Positions 28,506 through 36,962 are shown, counted from the first letter of the stretch. The stretch is 64,000 nucleotides of DNA from Breoghania corrubedonensis (GCF_003053845.1 NZ_QAYG01000004.1:1-64000); one strand, 5' to 3'. The notes: generated by a model from the letters alone, not told the origin. Translations and numbers: made by a program.

Positions 28506-29606
28506 TCAGCGCCTCTTGATCCAGGCAGGATCCGTCTTCGCGGATTTCTGCAAATCGGCCTGCGCTTCGACGAGAACATCGAACAAACGCGTATTCTGCG
28601 GACCGACGATCTCGATCGGCTGGTAAACGCCCACCTCGTCCGCCGGAACGCCCGGTACGAGTTTGAGCCGCGTCGCGGCAGCGTTCGTCTCAAGATCACG
28701 GGCGACCTTCACCACCCTTCCCTTGATGCGCAGCATGGTGCGCGCGGCCTTCTCGACGGTCGAAGCCGCATGCGCGGTGGTCGCGGTAACGACGACTTCG
28801 TATTCCGGATAGGTGCGCTCACGCTGATACGTGATGATCTCGCCGGCCCGGTTGCAGACATGGCCGGATTTGGAGACCACAAAACTGTCTCCCATCGGCA
28901 GCCCGCCGACGACGAGTTCGCGGTAGCTGTCCCCTCGCGGCGAGGCGACGAGTGTGATGTCGTCCCTGAGGGGCACACCATCTAGCGTCAACCAGCCGAA
29001 CTCCTGGCAACCGTACAGGTCATGCACGGAGTAGCCGAAGCTCTCGGCCACCGGCAGAAGTTCCTGATCGAGCGGGGTGCCCGCGCAAAGCAGGGCGACA
29101 TCCTTCGGCATGTGAGCCTTGAGGCCAAGCTTGACGACTTGTTCCAGCGTGGCTCTGAGGAATGACGACTCGCCAAGCAGGATCGATGGCTGTTCGCGGC
29201 AGCACGCCACGATCAGCGCATCCCGGCTGGAGCGTTTCAGGAAGCTCCATTCCACGCCGCAGTCGCGCAAGGCTTCTGCGGCGAAGACGTTTACAAGCGG
29301 AGGATAGGTCACGACCATCTTCGCTTGTGGCCCGGACCCAAGTCTGTCGAAAAGGGTCCGGGCCACCGCGCAGCGGCCGGAAATCTCGCCATGAGTCACG
29401 CCGACGATATTCTGGAACGCAGAAGAGCCTGTCGTGAAGGTGAGATACGCCAGATTGAGCGGCGTATGCACCTCCTCGATGACATGGGCGGCCGTAGGGC
29501 CGTCGATCCCCTTGTCCGCCAGTGTCCGCCTCGGCATCTCCTGGAGGGTGGGAGCACCACCGAAGGCATTCAGAGCGTCTTCAAGTACCGTCAGATCGTC
29601 GGACAT
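28506..29606 (-). CDS. madH: MadH, acyl-carrier-protein-SH:acetate ligase
   Basis: A 366-residue adenylate-forming enzyme related to phenylacetate-CoA ligase. Motifs: the P-loop-like LTFTTGSSA, YPPLVNVFAAEAL, and DLYGCQEFGWLTLDG. It acetylates the free thiol of the ACP prosthetic group so that the decarboxylase can start its cycle, using ATP and acetate. It sits between madD and the mdcG-type gene in the order known from Malonomonas. Confidence 0.9.
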   Translation of the reverse strand: MSDDLTVLEDALNAFGGAPTLQEMPRRTLADKGIDGPTAAHVIEEVHTPLNLAYLTFTTGSSAFQNIVGVTHGEISGRCAVARTLFDRLGSGPQAKMVVTYPPLVNVFAAEALRDCGVEWSFLKRSSRDALIVACCREQPSILLGESSFLRATLEQVVKLGLKAHMPKDVALLCAGTPLDQELLPVAESFGYSVHDLYGCQEFGWLTLDGVPLRDDITLVASPRGDSYRELVVGGLPMGDSFVVSKSGHVCNRAGEIITYQRERTYPEYEVVVTATTAHAASTVEKAARTMLRIKGRVVKVARDLETNAAATRLKLVPGVPADEVGVYQPIEIVGPQNTRLFDVLVEAQADLQKSAKTDPAWIKRR

Positions 29607-29629
29607 GATTCATCGTCCCTTAAGGGTCG

Positions 29630-30523
29630 TCAGCGAGATGGAGCGTATTTCTCGGCGACTGCAGCGAACTCCTGGTTCATCAGATTGATGACCTTGGGTC
29701 GCACGACACGGCCATTACGCTCCGCACCCAGAGTGCCGCGTCCCCACGGGCCGAGCTTGTCATCTTCGCCGGCGGCAACGGCCGCACGGATCTGCTTGAC
29801 GTGCTCGATGATCGCGGGACGCATCCCCTCCACCTTGTCGATCTGCTCCTCGACACCGCCGAGCGCATAGAAGAACTGCGGGCCGGCCGCGAAGACCGGG
29901 TTGCCCTTGGACAGTTCCTGAAGGGTCTCGAGATCCTTCTTGATGATGCGCGAGATCGAGGTCAGCGGCATCACGTGGATCATGGTGCCGAAGCTGCTGT
30001 CGAGCGACAGGATGTTGGAACCCTGCAGACCGTGGCACAGGAAGGCGCCCGAAATCGCACGGCCGATGACCATGGACACGATCGGGTGACCCGCCAGGCG
30101 AGCCTCCGCCAGCGCCAGCTGATAGGCGCCCGTGGCCTTGTTCATGCCGAAGATCTCTTCGACCTTGCCGGGGCCGTTGCCCGGGGTGTCGACGATGAGC
30201 ACGAGCGTACGCTTCTGCTCCTTCGGCTTGTCGGCGTCGGCGGCGAGGGAGGCGTAGACGGCCTGAGCCATCTTGTAACCTTCCTCCATGCCGATGATAC
30301 CGGCATAGACGACCGGGAACTTCTCGTTGAACGCCTGAGCGTCAGAGACGATGAGCGTCACGTCCTGACCATCAAGCTTCGCCGTGCCGACAACCGCGCC
30401 CGGACCGAATTCCGGATCATCGAAAGTCTTGGCGCCAACGGTGCCTTCCTTGAAGCTGTCGGTATCGACGATCATGTCGATCGCGTCCCGACCTCTTCCC
30501 ATCATGGTTTCAACGTTTTCCAT
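29630..30523 (-). CDS. madD: MadD, carboxytransferase gamma subunit
   Basis: A 297-residue crotonase-fold subunit related to MdcE. The segments VLIVDTPGNGPGKVEEIFGMNKATGAYQLALAEARLAGHPIVSMVIGRAISGAFLCHGLQ are typical of the carboxyltransferase gamma domain with its oxyanion-forming glycines. With MadC it moves the carboxyl group from malonyl-S-ACP to the biotin of MadF, giving acetyl-S-ACP. Confidence 0.93.
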   Translation of the reverse strand: MENVETMMGRGRDAIDMIVDTDSFKEGTVGAKTFDDPEFGPGAVVGTAKLDGQDVTLIVSDAQAFNEKFPVVYAGIIGMEEGYKMAQAVYASLAADADKPKEQKRTLVLIVDTPGNGPGKVEEIFGMNKATGAYQLALAEARLAGHPIVSMVIGRAISGAFLCHGLQGSNILSLDSSFGTMIHVMPLTSISRIIKKDLETLQELSKGNPVFAAGPQFFYALGGVEEQIDKVEGMRPAIIEHVKQIRAAVAAGEDDKLGPWGRGTLGAERNGRVVRPKVINLMNQEFAAVAEKYAPSR

Positions 30524-30556
30524 GATTGTCTCCTGATTTGGATCTTCTGATCGGGT

Positions 30557-31513
30557 TCAGACTTCGAGCCGCTTGACCGATGCGACGAATTCGTCGAACG
30601 GCTTGCTGTCGAGGGTTGCGGCATCGGCATTGCCGGCCTTGGCCCAGACGTCACGGGCGTCCTTCGGCTGCATCTCGGCGGCAAGGGCGACAAGCTTCAG
30701 CTGCTTCTCGACCAGTTCCGGCGAACCGATGCGGCGCATCTTCTCGAACTCGGAAACCGGCAGTCCAGCCAGCTTGCCGAGAGCCTCACGGAAGTCCGCG
30801 ACCTTACCGTGCACCAGGACGTTGCAGTCGCCCATGATGTACTTGTGGCGGCCACCGGTTGTGCGGAACACGAGTGCGCGATCGGAGGAGTCGAACTCTT
30901 CCTTGCCCATCTCCTGTTCGATCACTTCCGGACCCGTCAGACCCAGACGGCCGTACTCGCTCATGATGATCGCGTCGGTCGCCGCGGCAACGAAGCCCAT
31001 GCCACCGAAGCAGCCGACCTTCGAACCGATAAGCGTGATCACCGGGACCTTGTGGCGAGCCTTCTGGAGCTGGTCCATAACCTCGGCGTGGGCCAGCAGA
31101 CCGGCGTTGGATTCGTGCAGACGGACACCGCCCGTCTCGAACGAGATCACGACGACCGGCTTTTCCTCATCCGTGAGGTCCGAATGCTCGGCGACCAGCT
31201 TGTCATAGAACTCGACGGCCAGGCGGATGGTGTTGACCATCTTCGCGCCACCGACCTCACCGACCGAACCGCCAATGAAGCGGCCTTCCTGCGAAATCAC
31301 GAAGACCGGGGTCTTGCCGATCTTGCCGACGCCGGTGACGATACCGTCATCGAATTCGACAGCTTCGCCAAGGGTTTCCAGGTGCGGGCTGTAGAAGCGG
31401 TCGAACGGACCGGCCAGCTCCGTGAACGTGCCCTCGTCGACCAGGCCGACGGCACGGGCGCGAGCGTCCGATTCCAGGAAGCTCTGCTCCTGAATGTCAT
31501 TCCATTTCGGCAT
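30557..31513 (-). CDS. madC: MadC, carboxytransferase beta subunit
   Basis: A 318-residue crotonase-fold subunit related to MdcD and AccD but without the N-terminal zinc finger. Typical stretches are SFLESDARARAVGLVDEGTF, VVVISFETGGVRLHESNAGLLAHAEVMDQL and VGCFGGMGFVAAATDAIIMSEYGRLGLTGPEVIEQEMG. It pairs with MadD as the malonyl-S-ACP:biotin carboxytransferase. Confidence 0.94.
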   Translation of the reverse strand: MPKWNDIQEQSFLESDARARAVGLVDEGTFTELAGPFDRFYSPHLETLGEAVEFDDGIVTGVGKIGKTPVFVISQEGRFIGGSVGEVGGAKMVNTIRLAVEFYDKLVAEHSDLTDEEKPVVVISFETGGVRLHESNAGLLAHAEVMDQLQKARHKVPVITLIGSKVGCFGGMGFVAAATDAIIMSEYGRLGLTGPEVIEQEMGKEEFDSSDRALVFRTTGGRHKYIMGDCNVLVHGKVADFREALGKLAGLPVSEFEKMRRIGSPELVEKQLKLVALAAEMQPKDARDVWAKAGNADAATLDSKPFDEFVASVKRLEV

Positions 31514-31524
31514 GGGGTATCTCC

Positions 31525-31842
31525 TTACTCTCCGGTCGCTTCCGCAAAAGCCTGGCGCAGGCGCAGCAGGACGACCGCAGGAGTGGCATTGTTGTCGTTG
31601 ATCTCGAGATGAACGTCGCCCAGCAGAGTCTCGGAGACGAAGGTCTCCACGACCCGCTTCCAGAGCTCGTCGAAGCCTGCAACAGGGGTAACGAGTTTTA
31701 TCGAAACCGCCCCTTTGAGGTCCTTCGGCTCCATGAGGACTTCCATGTCACCCGAGCCGACGACGCCCAGATGGACGGGCTTGTCGATGCTCTTGGTGCC
31801 CTCGTCGATCTTGACGTGGAATTCCAGTGTGTTCAAAGCCAT
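31525..31842 (-). CDS. madE: MadE, malonate decarboxylase acyl carrier protein
   Basis: A 105-residue MdcC-type acyl carrier protein. The modified serine should be S30 in GVVGSGDMEVL, which matches the family attachment site for the phosphoribosyl-dephospho-CoA arm. It carries acetyl and malonyl groups between MadA and MadCD. It lies 17 bases after madA and 11 bases before madC. Confidence 0.94.
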   Translation of the reverse strand: MALNTLEFHVKIDEGTKSIDKPVHLGVVGSGDMEVLMEPKDLKGAVSIKLVTPVAGFDELWKRVVETFVSETLLGDVHLEINDNNATPAVVLLRLRQAFAEATGE

Positions 31843-31859
31843 GGTTCAATGATCCTTCG

Positions 31860-33533
31860 TCACCAGTTGCGGAAGCGAGCCGGCGGGTTGTAGAGGCCGC
31901 CAGACCACGTCACGAGGTCCTGGATGCTACGGGCGGCCAACATCGAGCGGTCCGCACGCTTGCGGTCGACGCCAAGGTCTTCCGGCGTCATAACGATACG
32001 CTGCTCGCGAAGGCGCTTTGTCTCGGCCGGATCGGCCTTGAGCCCGATTTCCGTGTAACCGGCGACCGCACGAATAGCTGCCATGCGGGCTTCGATATCC
32101 GGAGCGCGGTTGAGGTAGGCAATGCCTTCCTCGGTCACGATGTGGGTCAGGTCGTCGGCATAGATCATGACCGGGGGCAGCGGAAGGTTGGCGTTCTTCG
32201 CGAGCTTCCAGGCATCCAGCTCCTCGACGAAGACCGGAGCACGGCCCTCACCGAAGGTCTCGACGCCCTGCACGACCAGCTTCTTGCCGCGCGGCATGTT
32301 GCCCAGCGTGCGATCCAGGGTCGGCTGCTCGGCACCGCACTTCAGCCATGCGTCAGTGGAGTGACGACGACCGTGGGCATCACTGCCCATGTTCGGTGCG
32401 CCACCGAAACCGGCAACGCGGTTAGCGGTCGCCGTGGAGGAGTTACCGTATTTGTCGATCTGCAGCGTACCGCCGATGAACATGTCGCAGGCGTACTGAC
32501 CGGCTGCCTGAGAATAGGCACGGTTGGAACGCAAGCTGCCATCGGGACCGACGAAGAACACGTCCGGACGCGCCGCGACGAACTTCTCCATGCCGAGCTC
32601 ACCGCCGAAGCAGTGGATCTGCTGAACCCATCCGTCTTCGATCGCGGGGATCATCGTCGGATGCGGGTTGAGGGCCATGTGCGTGCAGATCTTGCCCTTC
32701 AGGCCCAGCTCAGCGCCATAGGTCGGCAGCATGAGTTCGATGGCGGAGGTCAGGAAACCGATGCCGTGGTTGAGCCGCTTCACTTCGTATTCGCCGTAGA
32801 TCCCCTTGAGGCACAGCATCGCCAGAAGGATCTGGCTGTCCGTGATAAGGGCCGGGTCGCGAGTGAACAGCGGTTCGATGAAGAACGGCTTCGGCGACTG
32901 CACGACGGCATCAATCCAGTCGGCAGGGATATCAACGCGCGGCAGTTCGTCGACGATCTCGTTGACCTGGGCGATAACGATGCCCTGGCTGAACTTGGTC
33001 GCCTCGACGATCGTCGGCGTATCCTCGGTGTTGAACCCGGTATACAGGTTGCCCTTCTTGTCCGCCTTGTAGGCGCAGATCAGGGAGACCTTCGGGGTCA
33101 GGTCGAGGAAATAGCGGGAAAAGAGCTCCAGGTACGTGTGGATCGCACCCAGCTCCATCTTGCCGTCACGGATGAACTCCGCAACACGGCCAGCCTGCGG
33201 GCCACCGAAAGCGAAATCAAGCTTCTTGGCAATGCCGCTTTCGAACAGATCAAGGTGAACCGGAAGCGGAACCGCCGACTGCACCATGTGCAGGTCGTGG
33301 ATCTTGGACTTGTCGACCTTGTTCAGGCTCTCGGCCAGAAAGTCGGCCTGCTTCTGGTTATTACCTTCAATATTGACGCGGTCGCCGGGGCGGATCACCG
33401 CCTCAAGCAGGGCCACCGTATCTTCCGGCTTGAACTGCTTGCCCGGGCCGATGAACCGAGCGGCAGCCGCCATTCTCTCCGCAGTATCTGCAGAGCGACG
33501 GTCCCACTTTTTCTCAGTACCGTTAGTGGACAT
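31860..33533 (-). CDS. madA: MadA, acetyl-S-ACP:malonate ACP transferase
   Basis: A 557-residue CoA-transferase-like alpha subunit (MdcA family). It swaps acetate for malonate on the ACP, forming malonyl-S-ACP. Recognisable parts are KKWDRRSADTAERMAAAARFIGPGKQFKPEDTVALLEAVIRPGDRVNIEGNNQKQADFLAESL at the start and VAGFGGAPNMGSDAHGRRHSTDAWLKCG toward the C-terminus. A long opposite-strand open frame over this gene is a GC artefact. Confidence 0.96.
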   Translation of the reverse strand: MSTNGTEKKWDRRSADTAERMAAAARFIGPGKQFKPEDTVALLEAVIRPGDRVNIEGNNQKQADFLAESLNKVDKSKIHDLHMVQSAVPLPVHLDLFESGIAKKLDFAFGGPQAGRVAEFIRDGKMELGAIHTYLELFSRYFLDLTPKVSLICAYKADKKGNLYTGFNTEDTPTIVEATKFSQGIVIAQVNEIVDELPRVDIPADWIDAVVQSPKPFFIEPLFTRDPALITDSQILLAMLCLKGIYGEYEVKRLNHGIGFLTSAIELMLPTYGAELGLKGKICTHMALNPHPTMIPAIEDGWVQQIHCFGGELGMEKFVAARPDVFFVGPDGSLRSNRAYSQAAGQYACDMFIGGTLQIDKYGNSSTATANRVAGFGGAPNMGSDAHGRRHSTDAWLKCGAEQPTLDRTLGNMPRGKKLVVQGVETFGEGRAPVFVEELDAWKLAKNANLPLPPVMIYADDLTHIVTEEGIAYLNRAPDIEARMAAIRAVAGYTEIGLKADPAETKRLREQRIVMTPEDLGVDRKRADRSMLAARSIQDLVTWSGGLYNPPARFRNW

Positions 33534-33556
33534 GGAACAACCTCTGTTTAGTTGTT

Positions 33557-34396
33557 TTAGCGACCCAACGCCGAAATGTTCGGCGATTGGAACGCCTCTC
33601 CGTAGTAGAAGCGGTGGGTTGTGCCGCTTCTATCGCGAACGCTTAAGGATCCATCGAAACCCAGATCCGTAGCGGTGCCTTCCAGGCGCCCATCGCCTGC
33701 ATCGAACAGTATTTCCCGTCCGATCGTGCAAGAGCGCGCGATCCAGGCGTCGCGGATAGGACCGAACCCTTCCGCTTCCCAACGCGCCGTCCAGATTTCG
33801 ATTTGATTGAAGAGGGCTTCGAGAAGGTCGCGCTCGTTCGTGGCGCGCCCGCTCTCAATGGCGAGAGAGGTCGCAATCCCCTCAAGCTCAGGCGGAATGT
33901 CGTCCGCCAACATGTTCACGTTGATACCGATTCCGGCGATGACGTTTGCCATCTCGCCTTCGTCGGTCAAGACAAGCTCGCACAGGATCCCGCACAGTTT
34001 GCGGCCATCGACGAGAATGTCGTTCGGCCATTTCACTGTGGCCGGCACGCCCGTCGTCTGCCTGATGGCCTCTGCCACGGCGACGCCGAGAACGAGCGTG
34101 AATTGAGAAATTTCTTCCAGCGGCCTGTCGGGGCGGAGAAGCAGCGAACAGCCGATCCCCTTTCCAGGCTTGGAAAACCAGAACCGCTTCGCCTTGCCCT
34201 TACCGGCGGTTTGATGGGCTGCCACCACGGCAAGTCCCGTCCCCGCACCGTTCGATTGGAGATCCGACATCAAGCGGTTGGTCGAGTCGACCTGGGTCAG
34301 GAAATAGACCGGATCGATCAGACCGGTGCGCCGCTCCACGCCACAGCAATTGGCAAGATCGTAGGAGATCGAAGCTTGGGCGGATTGGCTCGACAT
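33557..34396 (-). CDS. Biotin-protein ligase with altered signature, mad operon
   Basis: A 279-residue BirA-type ligase without the N-terminal DNA-binding domain. KWPND is at residues 122-126 and the biotin-binding GILCELV and GIGINVN segments are present. The adenylate-binding loop reads GKGKAKRFW (65-73) instead of the common GRGRRGRxW, i.e. lysines for arginines. Inside the operon it should biotinylate K35 of MadF. I do not recall a ligase gene between madB and madA in Malonomonas, so this position may be specific to this lineage. Confidence 0.88.
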   Translation of the reverse strand: MSSQSAQASISYDLANCCGVERRTGLIDPVYFLTQVDSTNRLMSDLQSNGAGTGLAVVAAHQTAGKGKAKRFWFSKPGKGIGCSLLLRPDRPLEEISQFTLVLGVAVAEAIRQTTGVPATVKWPNDILVDGRKLCGILCELVLTDEGEMANVIAGIGINVNMLADDIPPELEGIATSLAIESGRATNERDLLEALFNQIEIWTARWEAEGFGPIRDAWIARSCTIGREILFDAGDGRLEGTATDLGFDGSLSVRDRSGTTHRFYYGEAFQSPNISALGR

Positions 34397-34439
34397 GATC
34401 TTAGCGCTTCCAGGGTTGCATTTGCGCAGTCAGGTAGAA

Positions 34440-34477
34440 GTCCGGCGCCCGCCGGTGTTGAGAAGCGGGCGCCGGAC
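34440..34477 (-). other. 13-bp hairpin between madB and ligase
   Basis: Perfect arms GTCCGGCGCCCGC / GCGGGCGCCGGAC with a 12-nt loop, starting 7 bases past the madB stop. No U tract follows on minus. It is likely an intercistronic stability or partial-termination element. Confidence 0.55.
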
Positions 34478-34483
34478 GGAGGG

Positions 34484-35692
34484 TCAACCGACCAGGCCGA
34501 TCGTCGAGGCGAACACGCCCACGGCGATAGCGGAGACGATGACACCGCAGATCGATGCGCCCATGGCGAGCGGCATGATCATGGCGTAGGGGCTGGCCTC
34601 AAAGGCGCAGCGCTGTGCGATCTTCGCGGTCGAGGGCATGCAGGACACGCCGGCGATACCGGTTGCCGGGTTGTACTTGCCCTTGCTCACGAACCAGATC
34701 AGCCAGCCGCCACCAATGCCGCCCAGGGCCGACACCGCCAGCGCGGTGATGCCGAGGACCAGCAGGATCGCGACGCGGGGATCGAGCAGGGTCGAGGCTT
34801 CGCAGAGCACGCCCAGAACCAGGCCCAGGAACAGGGTCGAGCCGTAGGTGATCGTGTTCTCGAGAAGCTTCTGGTAGGGCTCGATTTCCGCTTCCTTGAT
34901 CGCAACGCCCATGAAGAACGAAAGGATCAGCGGGGAAGCCACCGGCAGCAGCAGGCAAAGCAGACCCGCGGCAACGATGGTGAAGACGAACTTGGCCTGC
35001 TGAGACACTTCCGGGAATTCGATCTCGACTTCCAGGCCGCGGTACTTTTCAGGCACCAACCAACGCACCAGGTAGGGATAGCCGGCGTAGCACAGCGACA
35101 GGTAGAGGTACGCGATGATGGAAATCGGGACGAAGAGGTCCTTTGCCATGATCAGCGAAGCGAACAGCACCATCGGGCCGTCGGCACCACCGATCGAGCC
35201 GACCGCAGCAGCCTGACCAGGGGTCAGACCGAAGTAGTAGCCGATCACCAGCGTCACGAACGTGCCGAGCTCGGCGCAGATCGCCACCGTGATCGAAGCC
35301 CAGGGCCGCGCCAGGATGAACGAAATGTCGGCCATCGTGCCGATGCCCATGAAGAGCAGGCAGGCAACCAGCGAGTTCACAAAAGTAAAGTTGTAAACAG
35401 GCTGCAGGAAGTTGATCTGCATGATGTCGATGAGCGCATTCGGCTCCGACACCATCGGCGCGATGATCAGAGTGCCGATCTTGCCGGCCTCCAGGAACAT
35501 GACGCCGGCGTTAACCGCCATCATGCCAAGGCCCATCGGAACCATGATGAGCGGCTCGAGCGTCCGCTTGAAGCCAAGATAGGCAAGCACGAAGCCGAGC
35601 ACGATGAACCCGATCCGCGCGAAGGCGATCACCGGATCCTGGACGAAGAGCGTCCCGATGCCGGGAAAGATCGAAAGAAGTTGGTGTAACAT
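34484..35692 (-). CDS. madB: MadB, Na+-pumping carboxybiotin decarboxylase
   Basis: A 402-residue polytopic membrane protein of the OadB/MmdB/GcdB/MadB beta-subunit family. It decarboxylates carboxybiotin on MadF and exports Na+. Key motifs are FKRTLEPLIMVPMGLGMMAVNAGVMFLE near the start, GGADGP at residues 168-173 and NPATGIAGVSCMPSTAKIAQ from residue 341, the two re-entrant regions known to hold ion-coupling residues in the family. The small ORF at 35708-35821 lies 15 bases upstream. Confidence 0.96.
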   Translation of the reverse strand: MLHQLLSIFPGIGTLFVQDPVIAFARIGFIVLGFVLAYLGFKRTLEPLIMVPMGLGMMAVNAGVMFLEAGKIGTLIIAPMVSEPNALIDIMQINFLQPVYNFTFVNSLVACLLFMGIGTMADISFILARPWASITVAICAELGTFVTLVIGYYFGLTPGQAAAVGSIGGADGPMVLFASLIMAKDLFVPISIIAYLYLSLCYAGYPYLVRWLVPEKYRGLEVEIEFPEVSQQAKFVFTIVAAGLLCLLLPVASPLILSFFMGVAIKEAEIEPYQKLLENTITYGSTLFLGLVLGVLCEASTLLDPRVAILLVLGITALAVSALGGIGGGWLIWFVSKGKYNPATGIAGVSCMPSTAKIAQRCAFEASPYAMIMPLAMGASICGVIVSAIAVGVFASTIGLVG

Positions 35693-35707
35693 CGGTTGAT
35701 CTTCTGT

Positions 35708-35821
35708 CTATTCGGAGGGTTGAGAGAGGAAGCTGGAGATACCGACGATCACACCGATCACCGCGAAGGCGATGACGGCTGTGATGAGGTATGCCATCCC
35801 GGCGTATACAATGATGTTCAT
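35708..35821 (-). CDS. 37-residue membrane microprotein, mad operon
   Basis: A single-helix protein: MNIIVYAGMAYLITAVIAF, then a Val/Ile/Gly-rich continuation, ending SSFLSQPSE. Support for it being real: its ATG overlaps the stop of the upstream mdcB-type gene as ATGA, GAGG lies five bases before the start, and its stop is 15 bases before madB. The Oad, Mmd and Gcd sodium pumps have small one-helix gamma/delta subunits that bridge the carrier and the beta subunit; by position this could be an analogue for MadB. That role is inference; the sequence is too short to place by eye. Confidence 0.75.
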   Translation of the reverse strand: MNIIVYAGMAYLITAVIAFAVIGVIVGISSFLSQPSE

Positions 35822-36807
35822 GAGATCCTCGGGGGTTGAGGGGATTGACCGGCCTTGCAGGGCTGGCCAGCGAAAGCGGTCCCCGCTCCAGGGGCGCCGC
35901 TAACGAGCACATCGACGCCATAGGTCACGGCCAAGAGATCGGCCGACCCGCCTGGACTCAGGTTGCGTGTGATGCACTCAGCGTCGAGCTGATGGATGGC
36001 GGACATGCCAGCCGGCGTCAGTGCGCCACCGGCTTGAAGGGCCTCGCGCGCCTTGCTGCGTACGAAGTCCAGCGCCTCGAAGCCGCCACGCCACAAAAGC
36101 GTGGTGTCTTCACAAACCGCCATCAAGGAAATCAGGGTGTGGACAAGCGCATCTTCCAAAGACGCGCCCTTACTCCTCGCACTGCGCAAAGCCGGCAACC
36201 CCGCCTCGACGACGGTCGGGAAGCCAGCCTCTACCTCGCCACGAATGCCAAGCACTCCATAGCGTTGATAGAGCCATTCGCCCGCCGTCACCGCTTCGCG
36301 GTCGCCGCCATTGCCAAGCTCCCGGGCGCAAAGACCGTCGGTCATCGCAGCCGCCGTGGAGAAAAGCCTGTCGACGTCGCAGGACATGCGATCGCGTGCC
36401 AGCCTACCGGCCGCCGCGCTCAAAACACCTGCGGAGAACAAAAAGCCACGTTGTGTGTTTACGCCGCCGGTAGCCGCAAGAAGCAGACCTTCGTACCGAC
36501 AGCCGATTTCACGCACCGGACGCAGCAATTCGCGGGCAGATCCCTGGTGGCGGGTCCCGACCTCGGCGCATTGATAAAAGCACGGAGCAATCGCCGCGGA
36601 CGCAACCATAAAGGTCTTGATGTCCATGTCGCTGTGCGATCCGTTGGAACGTGCTGTTACAAGGCCGGGCTTCGGGTGGCTCGCCACTTCCAACAAGGTT
36701 CCCGCAAGGAACGCGGATCCGATTTGCCATGACACGGCGCCGAGATCGACGCCTGAGCTGGCGCCCAGATCACACCGTTGCGATTTAACCTGCTGGGAAA
36801 ACTGCAT
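35818..36807 (-). CDS. mdcB: Triphosphoribosyl-dephospho-CoA synthase (MdcB/CitG type)
   Basis: A 329-residue CitG-family enzyme that makes the precursor of the ACP prosthetic group from dephospho-CoA and ATP. Typical parts: SHPKPGLVTARSNGSHSDMDIKTFMVASAAI, EIGCRYEGLLLAATGGVNTQRGFLFSAGVLSAAAGRL and VHTLISLMAVCEDTTLLWRGG. By gene order it should be MadG. Two in-frame ATGs, at 36807 and 36873, each follow a block of NAG triplets; 36807 fits the family length best. Neither has a normal Shine-Dalgarno. Confidence 0.9.
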   Translation of the reverse strand: MQFSQQVKSQRCDLGASSGVDLGAVSWQIGSAFLAGTLLEVASHPKPGLVTARSNGSHSDMDIKTFMVASAAIAPCFYQCAEVGTRHQGSARELLRPVREIGCRYEGLLLAATGGVNTQRGFLFSAGVLSAAAGRLARDRMSCDVDRLFSTAAAMTDGLCARELGNGGDREAVTAGEWLYQRYGVLGIRGEVEAGFPTVVEAGLPALRSARSKGASLEDALVHTLISLMAVCEDTTLLWRGGFEALDFVRSKAREALQAGGALTPAGMSAIHQLDAECITRNLSPGGSADLLAVTYGVDVLVSGAPGAGTAFAGQPCKAGQSPQPPRIS

Positions 36808-36825
36808 AATCTCGTACTCGTTCTG
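36805..36825 (-). promoter_or_regulatory. NAG-triplet block overlapping mdcB start
   Basis: On minus it reads CAG-AAC-GAG-TAC-GAG followed by ATT-ATG. Three NAG triplets are spaced by three bases and abut the start codon. NAG triplets are the RNA sites of HutP and TRAP-type regulators. Binding here would cover the ribosome site. Suggestive only, since the block is also coding if translation begins upstream. Confidence 0.45.
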
Positions 36826-36870
36826 CTTGGTCGGAGCGCTACAGCATCTAGTGGCAACCCGACAAGCTCG

Positions 36871-36891
36871 CATAAGCTCGTACTCGATCTG
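36871..36891 (-). promoter_or_regulatory. Second NAG-triplet block, 66 bases upstream
   Basis: Near-copy of the block at 36805: CAG-ATC-GAG-TAC-GAG followed by CTT-ATG, in the same frame, with an AAG-CAG pair and two TAG triplets in between. The two 21-base blocks differ at three positions. Confidence 0.45.
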
Positions 36892-36962
36892 TATTTCCGG
36901 ACGACACACGGCTTCGTTGATGCCGTATTGCCCGAAAAATCCAGACGCCCGCCATCACGCGG

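Noticed and set aside
31827-33551. 574-codon plus-strand frame opposite madA
   Set aside because: Shadow frame of a GC-rich gene; Arg/His/Asp-rich with no family character, while the minus frame is clearly MadA.
33803-35689. 628-codon plus-strand frame opposite the ligase and madB
   Set aside because: Spans two real minus-strand genes and has low-complexity His/Asp/Gln composition typical of an antisense shadow.
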